64,000 nt of DNA, from the NCBI GenBank assembly GCA_018105865.1, contig JACLAT010000133.1, forward strand, positions 1 to 64,000, read 5' to 3'. Position numbers and translations under genes: made by a program. The notes under the pieces are model-generated. The model had not been told where the DNA came from. It saw nothing but the letters and a program-made list of their open reading frames with translations, and searched no databases. Below are positions 11,563-24,900 of the stretch, in pieces. The DNA is from Metaphire vulgaris (taxonomy: Eukaryota > Annelida > Clitellata > Crassiclitellata > Megascolecidae). Position 1 is the stretch's first letter. Every line of letters begins with the position of its first letter.

Positions 11563-12510
11563 TGCGAGGCAAGACACCGAGAGGAAGGGAACAATGGAAC
11601 CCTGAACCTGTCCCAGGACAGATAACATGATGATGATAAAGTTTAATGGCATTTGAAACCCTGTTTCCTTGTTGTAATTAATTATTATATTCTGTAATGC
11701 TGTCTGTATTCAACTGTTATTATGTCATTATTATGTTGAAAAGATAGTAAGTCTATCTGTCCTTTTGCAGGATTAAAGTTTCCTGGAGGTAAGAATTTGA
11801 TCAATTTATTTGATCTAAAATACTTATTGTTTACTGTCAAAGTAAACTAATAACAGTTTTGTTTTACTAAATGGATGCAGGCTTCAAATTCCAAAGCAGC
11901 AGCCTGACAAGGTCTCTGACTAACTGGAAGAGGCAGTAGGATGAGGACCTAGCCAGATGTTTTAAGCTACAAAGGACGAACTTATTAGTTTTGCATTTTT
12001 TTCTGAACTCAATAATATGCCCTTGCTCCAGACATTCTGTAATATGGCGCAGAAGAAATTGTCAGTTTAGTAATCATAATATGTATGTTATTTATTTCTT
12101 TATGTCTTCCTGCTTCTATATTGCTCTGAAATAGTCAAGGCATCAGTGAGTAATTTCTAGACTGTTTTGTGTAAATAAGAGTTTTTGTTTTCTGAAATAA
12201 ATAATTAATGTTTTGCAGTTTCAGTTTGCATTTGATTTTTCCTTTAATACCAAATTGTTGTTATTGTTGTTGTGGAGCCTTTGTTCTCTTATGTTGAGTT
12301 AAGATGGAAACTTTTCTGTGATAGGCAATAATTGTTTTTCTGACAAATAACCTGTCATCTATCTACATCCAATTTCCTTTAGAAGTAAAATTATGACTGG
12401 CTGATTGTTGGTTTTGTCTTCTTCTGATAACTGAACCAAACAATGACAGCTGACTATCATTTGACCTGCAGTTTTCTGCAAGTTTTGCACCGAATTGCTT
12501 TTATTATTAA

Positions 12511-12547
<37 letters not shown>

Positions 12548-13417
12548 GAACTTCTATGGTGTCATTTTAGTATGTATGGGTATGCGTTGTGTGTACGTGC
12601 TTGGTACACGTGTGTAGTAGCTATTGCGAGCTATTGCGAGTAACGCACTTGACATCAGTTTATGGTAGCTAGGGATTTGAATCGTAATCCCCATTATCAA
12701 CTGAGCTTTGTAGATCGCCTGGCTGTCCTGACGTTTTGTAGAAACTGTGTGAATTGAGACGTGTGCCATTCTGCAGCATGTCGTAGTAAATAAAATTGCA
12801 GCCTGAATAAATAACAGGTTTCACAGGGCATATTGACTTAGGCTTGGCATTATGTTTACTAGTGAATGCTCTAGCACCTAAATTTAGGTATGTCTTCTCA
12901 ATTTAAATGATCTGCAATGATTGATTTAAAAAAGAAGAGACCGAATCATATTACAGAACTCCCACCTCAAAATCTCCAGTGCAAATTTGGATATGTAAAG
13001 ACCAAAACTTTGCTTCACTGGGGTCTGGTTCAATCATTGTGGTTAAACACCCTTCAACAGGTTGAACCCTGATTTTATCTGTAGCTAAACCATGCTAAAT
13101 ATTGTCATTATTACTATTGTTGTTGACACAATTTTTATAGTGCGGTGGGCATGGTGAAGGCCAAAGTTACTTGCATGGGATTTTGAACAAATGAGTCTTT
13201 AGCTTCTTCATGAATAACTACATTATAGAGTTATGAGTAACTGCTCAAATTGTGTGATATTGAGAAGAGTTGACATTAACAAGACTGGAAAATATGGCAT
13301 TGATAATGGCTGGGATGAGAAACTATGTGACAATAAAGAGGATTGACATTAGATCCATTTAGCTTTACTATAACTGACTTGTATAATAGTTATTATAGAG
13401 AATATGAAGATACAATT
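11563..13417. other. Spacer of the 344-bp inverted repeat
   Basis: An AT-rich stretch with no gene recognised. It contains a (TTA)n run at about 12506-12546. Near 12757 there is a short sequence, TGAGACGTGTGCCATTCTGC, whose reverse complement occurs near 14555-14578, outside the right arm. Confidence 0.5.
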
Positions 13418-13761
13418 TGATTTCACTATCCACTGTTACCTTCTCTTATTGCAAAGTATCATATCACTGACTGTCCATATAACAAAGGATCCAATTTACC
13501 AGTAAGACTTATTTTCTTGTCTTAGTCATTCTTGTGTACATTCTTTACTCACTCTGAAGATCACCAACATTTGGCTATGCATTCCTATGCTCAGACACTT
13601 TGCATGCTGTATTCATGGCAAACCTGCTTCCTGTATAGTTGGACCCAGGATGTGGAATTCTCTCCAGGCACAAGTTGACTCTGTAGGAGTGTAGGGCGTC
13701 TCTTGACCGTCAGATCTTGCCTCGAAAGCGATCTTTTTTTCCTATTGTACACCATCCATTG
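13418..13761 (-). repeat. Right arm of the 344-bp inverted repeat
   Basis: Reverse complement of 11219-11562. Its outer edge runs into GCTGAAACCAGTCACG, which is not MULE sequence. The arm is therefore part of the ordinary flank here and appears to be the source of the inverted copy next to the MULE. Confidence 0.9.
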
Positions 13762-16333
13762 CTGAAACCAGTCACGTTTGGACTAACCTAGATGAATTTT
13801 CAACCACAGACTCTTACAGAAATGATTCTGGCCTATGATTTTCATTCTTTAGTGACCCTTGACTGATGCTTCATGTACTTTTATGATGGTGCTAAAGAAA
13901 TTTTTAAATTGATTGAGTCATCTATTTGTTGACAGCTATGTAATACTTCTGAATTTGACAAAACTCAGATCTGCATTCTATATAACCAACTCTTGAAAGA
14001 ATACTGGTATCTTTACTCCTGATTTAAGTTGCAGTACCATTAGGGGATATATAGACACATCTGTTTAATTGTGCTTATAATAATTGGCATTAATTGCAAT
14101 GCGCTTGCTAACATTGATTGATTAGGCGCAATATAAATAGCTAATTACATTACATATCCCAGTAGCATATCCCCTTATGGAGCCATAGCTTTAGCTGAAT
14201 GCAGAGAATTTAATATTTCAGAAAAATATAACTTTATGATATGTCTTTAAATTCAAATCAAATCTGATTTACTAATTTTAAATTTAAAATAAGTAAAATA
14301 TGAAGTATTGTGTAAACATCAAAGATTGCTGGTAAACTCTGTTTTCAACGTGTAGGCCTAAGCTTCTTGCATTGATAGGTTTAGCATAGAAATTGGTCTG
14401 TGCCATACTGACATACAAATAGGAAGGACACACTTTGATTCAGAGTCTTTTGTTTTTGCTTGAAGACTGAAAGGGTCTTCTTGGTTTTGCCTGATACAAG
14501 TTGAGATTCAGTTCAAGAGTTGTAATATGACTGCTGCACGCTGCAGAATGGCACGTTGCAGAATGGCACACGTCTCAATTTTGTAGTTTTATTTCTTGCA
14601 GCAAACCAATACTTTGCAGAACTATCTATTGAATTTCTTACTTTAACAAAAAGACCCAGAAAATCCACCCAAAGAAGCATCAGTTTTGTCCCAACTCACT
14701 ACAAAATTTATAAAAGCTCTGCTGATTGTATAAGTATGTACCAGTACACAGATTGCAACAGTTGCTAAAGATTTGGCTTTGCCAGAACATGTGAAAGCGG
14801 AATTGTTTTGTGAGAGTTGACTATTTCAGTTTCATTTGTTGAAGTTACTTTGTTCTTAAGCATTGTTAATTCTTTGATTAATGTCATTGCTGTTCTTATG
14901 CTGTATTGCTTATCCTATCTGAACTGTAAAGTCTTACCTCCAACAACTGTCATGCACTTTTGTCAGTATTGAAATTTGAATCTTTGACAAAACATCTGAA
15001 AGTCTAACCAGTTTCACATTTTATATCTAGAATCACTATTTTCATTGTGCTGTCATTCCTGATACGATAATAAGTAACTACTCTAATTTCTCCGTATAAA
15101 TAAATATGAATGCATTTTATGTTTTCAAACATCATTTTCTAACAGGAATTGGAGTAAGATCTTTTAAACGCATCGTCTTCCTTGGAAATTTTGTGTTTTT
15201 ATACTTTACTTACTGTCAAGATTTGATCGTGTGTTGCGTCCCCTGGAAAAATACGCGTAGCATATGTATAATATGTCCAAATATAATATACGCGTATTTA
15301 TACGTAAAATTACGTTGGCAGTGGCGTCAAACTCCAACGTACTTCTATGGTTACCTATTATCTATACATAGGACCTGTAGAAATTCACGAAGTCACAGAA
15401 GCCGTCAATTCCGTGTTTTTTGTCGTTTGCCGTGGATTCCATGAATTTTTTAAAATGCAGTGAATTCCCATAATTTTCAGCAATTTGCACAATGAACGCA
15501 ACATGCCATCCAGAACTTCTAAATAATTTGTTTTAAATCAATGTTCCAAAAAATAGCAACTGTAGACCGATGTTCAACGGTGACTTGATTAATTATCGGC
15601 CAGCCACAGTTAATTCCATTCCGAACCCCAACTATTGACTGCAAGTCCTGGGCTGCCTCTAATTGTTAATGGCAGACTGAGAGTCTAGAGACAGCTCCTT
15701 ATATACAGCAGCCAAGGATAAACTGGGGAAGATCAAGATTGTCACTCCAGCACCCCTCCACAGAATACAGGTCATCCCTGGGTTGTCACAGACCCCAGTA
15801 ACCATATGCCTTCGGTCAGTCGTTAAGCAGTCAGGAGCCAACTGACATCTGGTGCAAAATACTCTGAAATTGCTTTATGTTTATAGCAGTTGATTGTAAA
15901 ATTAATTAAAGTGCTTTCACCCAATGTCGAAATAGATTTCCAGCTAAAATTTTAACATTTCAGTTCACTTATTTTAGGCAACGTATTTTTAACATATGGA
16001 ATTTTTACCTTACACATATTAAACGTATAATATCATTGTAAATATTATACGTATGATACATACGGTCGAATCTTGCTTTCTGTAAGTTCAGATGCATAAT
16101 CTAGGATTCTAGATTTAGAGGTTCTGTGTTATAAATGATTTTGAATCTATCTCTGTATTTGATGCTGTGTCTGTTTTTCTTTGGCAATCTGAACACAACC
16201 TTACTTACAGCTTGCTACATTTTGGTTTTTAAAGTTTACAAGCTTTTGTGAAACTGTGCACTCATTTATCAATACTTTGAAATTGTTCAATTAATTAGCA
16301 GCTTAACATTATATAATTCTTGTATACCATTAG
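13762..16333. other. Upstream flank or intron of the receptor, no exon recognised
   Basis: The first exon of the receptor, with its signal peptide, should lie here or further left, but no candidate could be supported. A splice-bounded open segment at about 14603-14731 (after TTTCTTGCAG, before GTATGT) encodes no Ig or FnIII motif and is left uncalled. A LINE-tail-like GGCGCAATATAAATAGC occurs near 14125. Confidence 0.4.
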
Positions 16334-16633
16334 TGGTGGAACCTAGTTCCAGTGTAATCCTCAAGGGAAGCACTCTTGCGATCAAGTGCACTCTCACCAC
16401 TTACAGTGCAACATCTCTACGCAGTGAAGCACTCTACTTCACATCGATCTATAACAATGTCCCGTCTACAGTAAACAGTACTTATTATCATATCAGGAAT
16501 GAGAGCACAATGGAAATGGTGATTCCTGACGTAAAACGTGAAACTGGAGGGACTTTCAAATGTTTTGTAAACGATTCAGATTTCACTACAGCATCCGACA
16601 CTTTGATTGGCATGGCTTCTGTAGATGTTGGGG
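16334..16633 (+). CDS. Receptor exon: Ig-like domain (D1)
   Basis: Acceptor CCATTAG|TGG and donor TTGGGG|GTAAGG, with phase 1 at the downstream border. The domain starts VEPSSSVILKGSTLAIKC and ends TGGTFKCFVNDSDF, with two Cys spaced as an Ig disulfide and several N-x-S/T sites. It aligns in style and position with the N-terminal Ig domain of gp130. Confidence 0.82.
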
Positions 16634-18892
16634 GTAAGGTCATGACATTTTATGTGCTTTGTGGATGGTTTTATTTTTCTTAGACATGGTTCATTGATAA
16701 TGATTTGTTTTATTGTTAATTCATCTTTCCTCTCAAAACATAATTTTTGTTCTAATGCAGGCTGTTTAATTTGTGTCTCAGTTTTGCAATTGCTGGTTAT
16801 GATAACATGCCTAATTTCTATGGGTAAATATGAAAGCCAGAGAAATGTGATTTCTTCGAAAGATGCTAAGGATTGCATGGATGGAAAAAACCAATGAAGG
16901 AGTAATCTAGGAGTGTAATAGTTTATCAGCACCTAAATTGGAAAGAACAGTCAAATGAACTTTCAAATAAAATAGGAAAAAATCTCAATATAATCAGACA
17001 TATTAAAAAATTTATTGACTTCTCTACTCTTCAGCGACTCTATTTTACTCTCATTCACTCATGTCTAGCCTATTGTAATATAATTTGGGCAAATACTTAC
17101 AAATCAACTATTGGCAAAATTCAAATACTACAAAACAAGGCTGTAAGATTAATATTCAAAGACAGGAACTATACTAACACAACCAACCTATTCAATAAAT
17201 ACAATACCAGTATTTAAAAATTGAAACTATATAAAAACAACAAATCTCCCTATTTATATATCAATATCTTCATAACCTTTTACCCCATATTTTCTATGTA
17301 AACAAATTCTTTGAAACTTTAAACAACAAATGTGAACTCAATCTTAGAAATAGAAACAATATTTACCTTCAGTATGCATCAACTAATGTCAGATTATTTA
17401 CTAATAAATTTTCTGGACCTGAATTTGGAGTAGCCTCCCATTTGATCTAAAAAAAATTAAACCAAATAACTTCATTTAAAATATCCTTAAAAATTTTGTT
17501 TCGCACCTTTTTGTATTTTTTCTATGTACCTATTAATCTGTAAAATATTAATTTGGTAAATTATGTCATGAATTCATGTATTCTCTGTAATTTTTTTCCA
17601 AGCATGTTGCTCAGTTTTAGTTAAGCAATTTATCTTTAATCTTGATATGGTACTGGAATTATAGCATACTTGTTTATGAGTTGGAAACAATAAATTGATT
17701 GAATTGAAAAAAAATTTGAAGAGATAGTAACTGAAATTGAATTAGAGTCTGATAGTAACCATAAAAAGGCAGCTTTCCTTCTTTGGACACATAATGAGGA
17801 AGGCTGACCTGGGCACTTGAAGTAACTGGAAAAGTGGAAGGAAAATGAGCTAGAGGAAGACAGAAAAATACCTATATTTCCTTCAAGAAGGAATAGGGTA
17901 GTGTTTCCCAACCTTTTTTCCCCACGCCCCACTGGTTGTGTACCAAAGAAGCATATGCCCAACCAAGGACCATGCATCCACTATGATTGTAACGTGCAGC
18001 AGAGTAAACCTAGTGACCAGTAAATAGTCATACACGTACTCAGCACGTCATGAATTTACATATATAACGTACAAAAATATGCATTTATAGAAATTTGTAG
18101 TAATTATAATTATTTGACTTTTTCATCCACTTACTAACTCCTAACTTTAAAGAATTTTATTAAATTTAATTCTTAGTGATGAATTTTGTCCAGCTTTGCC
18201 GGCAGACCCATCAAGAGGGGGGAATGGAACAAATGTCCTGGGTCCAGTGAACTGTAGGGGCCAAAATAAATATTAAACTTATCTGATAACAAATGTCATA
18301 GCGCTGTGAGGGGTTAGAATAGCGGAATAGAAAAGGGTTGATACTGCTCGAAAAGTTCTGACAAAAAAGTCATCACTTGATGTTTATGAGGAAATTTTAC
18401 CATAAAATGTAAATTTCTAAACATTTTGCAAAAGTTTTCCCCTAAAATAAAGATAAAATAGAGATATATATATAATATTCTATATAGCATCAAATTGTCA
18501 ATAAAGTCAAGCTGTTATAGCAAATGAACATGAAAACATTGAGCGTACTTGTCGAGTAGGCCATATAGACTTATAGTCTATTGTGTATATATTGTATAAA
18601 TCTCATGTGAAGAGTCATCCAGACTCATGCGACTTATCTAGTGTCTAGCATTGTATGCTGCCGTGACTTGCAGAGCCAAATTATTGTCACAGAGACTCTG
18701 ACGCTGTGAAGCAGTGGACTGTGACGCAAAATCACAGCAATGGATTAAAATCACGGCACATGGCCAAAACCACAGTATTCACGGCAATCATGATTGTGTG
18801 CTTTTCTTGCAGCCCTAGTTATAGGCCTATAAGCAGCTATAAGATATACAAAGCAATGTCCAGCGAAGCGTTAAAATAGCGTCACGATGATT

Positions 18893-18942
<50 letters not shown>

Positions 18943-21900
18943 CCATAAGCTTCGCCCATTATTAAATTGACGTTACCTATAGCAACGACAGCAGTGCGTC
19001 GTCCAATGAGTATAGTATACGGTTATGCATACATAGACAGACTTTGGGAAATTATATGTATAATTATGCTTGTTTTGGGCACTTTGTACATTGTTACAAT
19101 TTTCTAATTTCTTGCAGAAGCTCCATATCCAATTGGGAATGTCAGCATTGTGTCTGAGAATTTAAACAACATGACGGTTGATTGGTGTCCAGAAAGTTTT
19201 CAGGAGGATCCTGTGTCTTCAAATCTCACCTGGCAAATAGAGTGAGCAGTGCCATTCACTAAATATATTCAAAGTAGTGGTGCACCGATTATGGGCTGGC
19301 AAATATTGCGACTATCGGTGTTGAACAATCAGCCAATTACCAATTACTGAAGTTTATTTGCTCATTACTGAGTTTGAGGTATTGTGAAACAAATTGAATA
19401 AATGCTAGATCATGTCATTCCATCCGTGCTTTGCACTTGCTGGGCGAATGTGCAAAAATTGAATTGAGGCTGCACAGCAGTCAAAAAATAAAATAAGGCT
19501 GCACCCAAATATATAGCTAAAAGATGCACCTACTCTACTGGAATCCAGAAGCAGAGTGAGCATCTCTTCTCTTTGAGGCACTGGACTCGTATACGCTGGT
19601 CGTTGCTTGTATCTGGCTGTAGACTTAGGTCAAAGAGCTTATGTTTATCTGCACTAATGTGGAGGCATTTTAAATGTAATGAGTCTAATAATGCCTAATG
19701 ATTATATTTGAAGTTGACTCATGGGAAATCAACATTCGGCTCTAGCTTTTGCACTTTCTGTTGATTTGTTTTCTTAATAATTTTCTATTTTCTACTTACT
19801 TAATTAGCAGTTGCATCAGGAATGCTTAGGACTGAATGCGTTGCAATTGCACTTTGGATGGCATTAATCGGCTGATTAATTATCGGCAGATACTGATTGC
19901 GTCGACACAGATATACCCTTTTAATGTAAAGGGAATACTTTTAGAAATTTGGGAAATCTAAAGAAATACTTATTCATGATAATAATGATAATATGCACAT
20001 TGCATTAGTGTGCAATGTATTAGTTTGTTATCAAGGGACTCACTTAAGCCTATGCTTGCTGGCATGCAGATACAAATTTTGTTAGTGAAAAAATAAATTG
20101 TTTACAGAAAGTATGTAGCATTAAAAATACTGTTATTTTGTTTGGTGATATAAACACTTGGTGTTGTTATTCTTTAGGAACAGTAACGGTGAGCATTCTG
20201 GCAACTGTACAACATGGAAAGATAATCAAATGAAATGTGCCTGTGTCTTCTGCAGTTTTCCTGAAAGTGGAGTTTGCTTAGGCAAAAAGCAGACATTCTA
20301 CTCATATCAGAGATATCTTATTAATATAACATCTACAAATGTTTATGGTACAACTAGTTCATTTCGGGATATATATACATCGCCAAAAATAGGTAATTGC
20401 TGTTGCATTCCAGTGCTTTTAGTTAATTTGTTTGTTAACTAGAGTAGAGATTCCCAAGCATTTTGGACTGCAGACCCCTACTTTTTCTAGCTTGCAGACA
20501 ACATTATTGAACAAGTAAATGTTACAGTTCATATTTAATTGAAATAACTGGCAGGGATCTGTTGTGCAATTCTAACCAATAAACTTTGTTTCTTTATTGG
20601 TATTTCTGTGGATTCCTAATTATGGATATTGCTTTTTTTATCTGCTAAGGTTGTAATGGTTTCAATTGCAATTTTCTTTATTATTTGATGCTTTACTGTC
20701 TGTTTTTTCCAATACAGTGAGTAAGTAAGGTTCAAATAGTTAATTATTTTATGCTCATCACTGTGCACTGTGACAATTCCCACAAATTATGACAGCTTTC
20801 CATCTGGTCGACAGAAACCATGAATTATTTATTGTTACCTATATATTGTTGTTGTCGTCATTGCCATATTTTCGTCTTTGTTAATAATGATAGCCATAAT
20901 AATATCTTTTTTTAAAAATATTTTAAATTTATATTGTTATTATAATCATCTTCATTTTCAACATTATCATGATAATGATAGTATGATCTATGATAGTGAT
21001 CTTATGAATTCTCTGCTTGCAAAACTGATAAGTGGCTCATTGGAAAGTCTTACACAGCGTAAAACTACAGTTGTTTGCTAGTTAGAGTTTCATTTGATAG
21101 TTATCCATAGGGATGTGAGCTCGGAAATTTCCGGAAATTTTCTCCGGAGTTATTCCGGAAATTTCCGGAAAAATAGCAGTGCTTTTCCGGAATAATTCTG
21201 GTAAAGTTGATTATTATTATTATTATTTATTATTACTAATGTTTATTATTATTATTATTATTATTACTATTTATTACTATTACTACTATCTATTATTTTT
21301 TTATTATCATTATTACTATTTATTACTATTCATTTGTTGGGCATTTGTTAACAACTGTCAGGATTGTAGCACTATATAATGTTTTATGGACATGAGTGGC
21401 ATTTCGGTTTAATTTTCCGAAATTTCGGAATAATTCCGGCATTCTATTTTTCGGAAAAGTTACAACCCTAGTTATCCATTCACGTAGTAGTAGTTGCTCC
21501 AAAATGCTTCACTTCTCATAATATCCTGTATTGTCAAGCTGAATTTCTTAAATTTATCAGACTGAGTGTTAGTTTGTTCTTCCTCTCTCATGTGTTTCAG
21601 TGAAACCTGGTCCTGTGAGAGAATTGAAGGTTGACTCGACTGCCAGCAGACAAATAAATATCTCATGGCGTGCTCCTGAGCTGGTCACCTTTGCCTTACG
21701 TTTTCAGATCAGCGCAACTTCCAGATGGGAGAGAAATTTGTGGTAATATAAAAACTATGAAATGCTTGGTACTGGAAGCATATTTTTGTTCTTGAATCTT
21801 TTTATTTCTTGTTTTTGAAATTTATTTTTAGTAAATGGCTTTTAAGAATTTGTGCTTAGAACCTTTGTGAAATCGATACTGTGTTAACTATTTCATTCTT

Positions 21901-24900
21901 GATCTTGTGTGCTGAAAATTGCTTAGGTCCTTTATGCTAATTGGCTTCAGTAGAAAGCAAAATTACAGTATCTCAGCAGTTTTATCATTTTTTTAGAATA
22001 AATCAATGTACAATACAATTTGCCTGTTATTGGATAAATTCTTCTGCCAGCAATGTAAATGATTCATTTTTGTGTGATTTAGTCATGCCATGGTGCGTCA
22101 GTCACCATTAGAGTAATTAATGGACACAACCAGGATTTTTATTACACCACCAGCAGGGGTTACACACCCAAGGTTTGTGACAAACTCTCCTGCCCCTACA
22201 TTTCTTCCAAGGGGTGGTGTTGGCTATCACCAAAACAAACTGATGTTATTACTATTCATTTGAAATTCTAGAATCTCATCCATTTTCAGGTTGACTCATG
22301 TAGTCGTGGTCAATGTCATCCTACTGGGGTAGTTTTGGTATTCACCATTCATTGTCGTGATTATCTTTGGAAGTATTAGAATTTCTATGATTCGCTGAGC
22401 GTGCAGTGCACTGTCTTTCATTCATATCTATATTCTATGGCATGTCTACGGTACTTGGTTTTTCATAGCAATTCTATGTTTGATGTTACGGTAACACTCA
22501 GCAGTCTGCTACTTTACTTTTTAAACTTGTATTTTCCTTTCTTATGGGGGGGGGGTAAGTATTGAACCACCAACCTGCCACTTCTCTGCTCAATTCTATT
22601 CCCCCGGGGTCCAATGAGTCTAGATGAGACACTGGACATTGACACCCACCTGCATTTATGGGACACCCCTGAATGAAAATTCCTGGGAAAATGCCTGGAC
22701 ACAACTCCTGTGTTTGTAGATCAGTGTGTAATGTTTCTGTTTTTCCAGATTGACGCGTTGGTGCTAATACGTCTTGGACGCTTACTGAACTCGTTCCACA
22801 TACCAACTACGCTATAGCCATACGTTTGTAGGCCTGTAGAAGGAGGATACTGGAGCTATGATAGCTATGTCTCTGGAGTTACTTTGGAAGAAGGTGAAGT
22901 CTTTTATATAAAACTTTTATATCACTTTCTTCTTCTGTTGTATTATCGTAATGATTAATTATAGGTCTATATTAAGCCAAATGTATTTAATCTGTCATAT
23001 TCTTATCTCACATATTTCTTAATTGGATGATCAATTCTCATAAATGTCACTGTAGACATATGAATTTATCAAATTTATCTTTTGATCTGATATATCAAGA
23101 TTCTGGTATGCATTTCAAACTTTCCTTTGGCTTATCAGCTCCTTTTTCTTTGACCTGCTAATACCCACATTATTTGCATACACTTGTATTTTACCTCTTT
23201 TTATTTAAAGTATGATGTCTCTTTCTTCAAGTGGCTATAATTTACCACTTTGGATAAATCAACGTGTGCATGCATGCATACATGCATGCTTACGTGTGTG
23301 TGTGTGTATTCCAGCATTTGTTGTAACAGCCGTATAAGTATAACTGATCTTTGAATTTGTTAAACATTAGAGCATTCATCATTTTGGTTAGATGGAATAA
23401 TCACTGGTACTCCTGTTCGAAAATAAATTCTGCTTATAGTGTTTAGTTCACCACAGAATTTCATCATTTACTGTTTTGCTCTTTCAACTTTTATCGATAT
23501 TTCCATTGAAAAATTTTAATGTATTTTAGAGCACATACCAGGAAAGAATAAAGTTTTTCACTAGGGCTGATAGATTTCCATTTTAAAAGTTAATAGTTTA
23601 TTCTTTTCATTTCAGCTTCTTGTTCTGAAATTGAAGCATTGTTTTGGTAGTCATTTTGGTCTTGATTTTGATGAATCAGATGTGTCTTTGTGTGTATCAG
23701 TCATCTAAATTTTGTAACCAATACTCATGCTCAATTTTCATCTCATGTTGTGATTCTTGATGCCATTGTTGTTAACTCCCATAGCTCCACAAGTGGCTCC
23801 TGATGTTCCGATTGGCTCTTTTCGCCTGTCTGGTTGCTCGGATAAATGCAATGTAACATTGTTTCTGCAGGTATATTGGAAAGTTTTAAAGTTTACACAT
23901 TTAATTGACGTTGCTTGTGTTCTTATTAACTTGAAAGTTGTTTTTAAATTCTTAATGGCAACTTCTTTTGCCTTGTTGCCTTGTTTTAGAATGAATGTAT
24001 AGCTTCCTTATAAAAATATTTTACTAATTGATAACATAGATGTGTTAAAGGTTATCTTGTAAATGTACCAAATGATTCTTGCCAACAATTTGATCATAAA
24101 TGTTAAATCCTTTAATTATTTAAAAAATAAATCCCTTACTTATTGAAGAAACTTCAAGAAGTTTTTGCAACAGTTATAATTAATTATGAATGACAGATCT
24201 GATAATGCAAATATCAGAAATGATCCACCAGCACGTTGTACATGTACATTGCTGCAATGCTTTGCTGGATCATAAAAGTGATGAGTACTTTAATGTTGAC
24301 AAAGACGAAAGCAGTGACATAGCGAGGTTATCCAGAGCCTGGGGGTAGGATAAACCAGTGGTGCCCTCAACTTCTAAAAAAATGCTGACTAGCAAAAAAT
24401 TATAAGGTTTGCTGTGCAACCTTTAAAAAAAACTGACACTTGAGTTCAGAAAATATCTCGCAAGCCAAAAAAGGGGGTCAGTTACTGGTATTTCATCGCT
24501 TCTAGTTATGTAAAAATATCCATCCCTGATATCTGAAGAGGCTATCATGAGAAAAACATTTTTTTATATGATGAATTTGGCATGCCCCTCCTTGGTGCCA
24601 GGGGGCATATGCCTATTCTGACCCCCTTCGCTACTCCACTGGACGAAAGATGGCAAATTACTTGTTTTTGGAAGTAATTGTGACACCCTAATGCTAGCAC
24701 TTCATGATCCTGTGATTCTCTAGAATGCTCTGAGAGCGCACTTAAATTTCTGAATACAACGTTGTCCTACGTTGCGCTCTATAATTACTGGTCTGCTTTT
24801 GATGTATTGCAGCCGATAGATGAGAAGTTGCAAAATGGAGTCATCAAAGATTACAAGATCTCGGTGAAATCAGGAAATTATTCTCAGGGTCAGGATTTCT

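Noticed and set aside
14603..14731. Possible upstream receptor exon between TTTCTTGCAG and GTATGT
   Set aside because: The open frame has no signal peptide or Ig/FnIII features, and its phase cannot be tied to the Ig exon.
22740..22830. tRNA-like (SINE) head on the minus strand, with a box A-like TAGCGTAGTTGG
   Set aside because: No good box B at the right distance, and the plus strand gives a strong FnIII F-strand peptide exactly where the receptor exon is needed.
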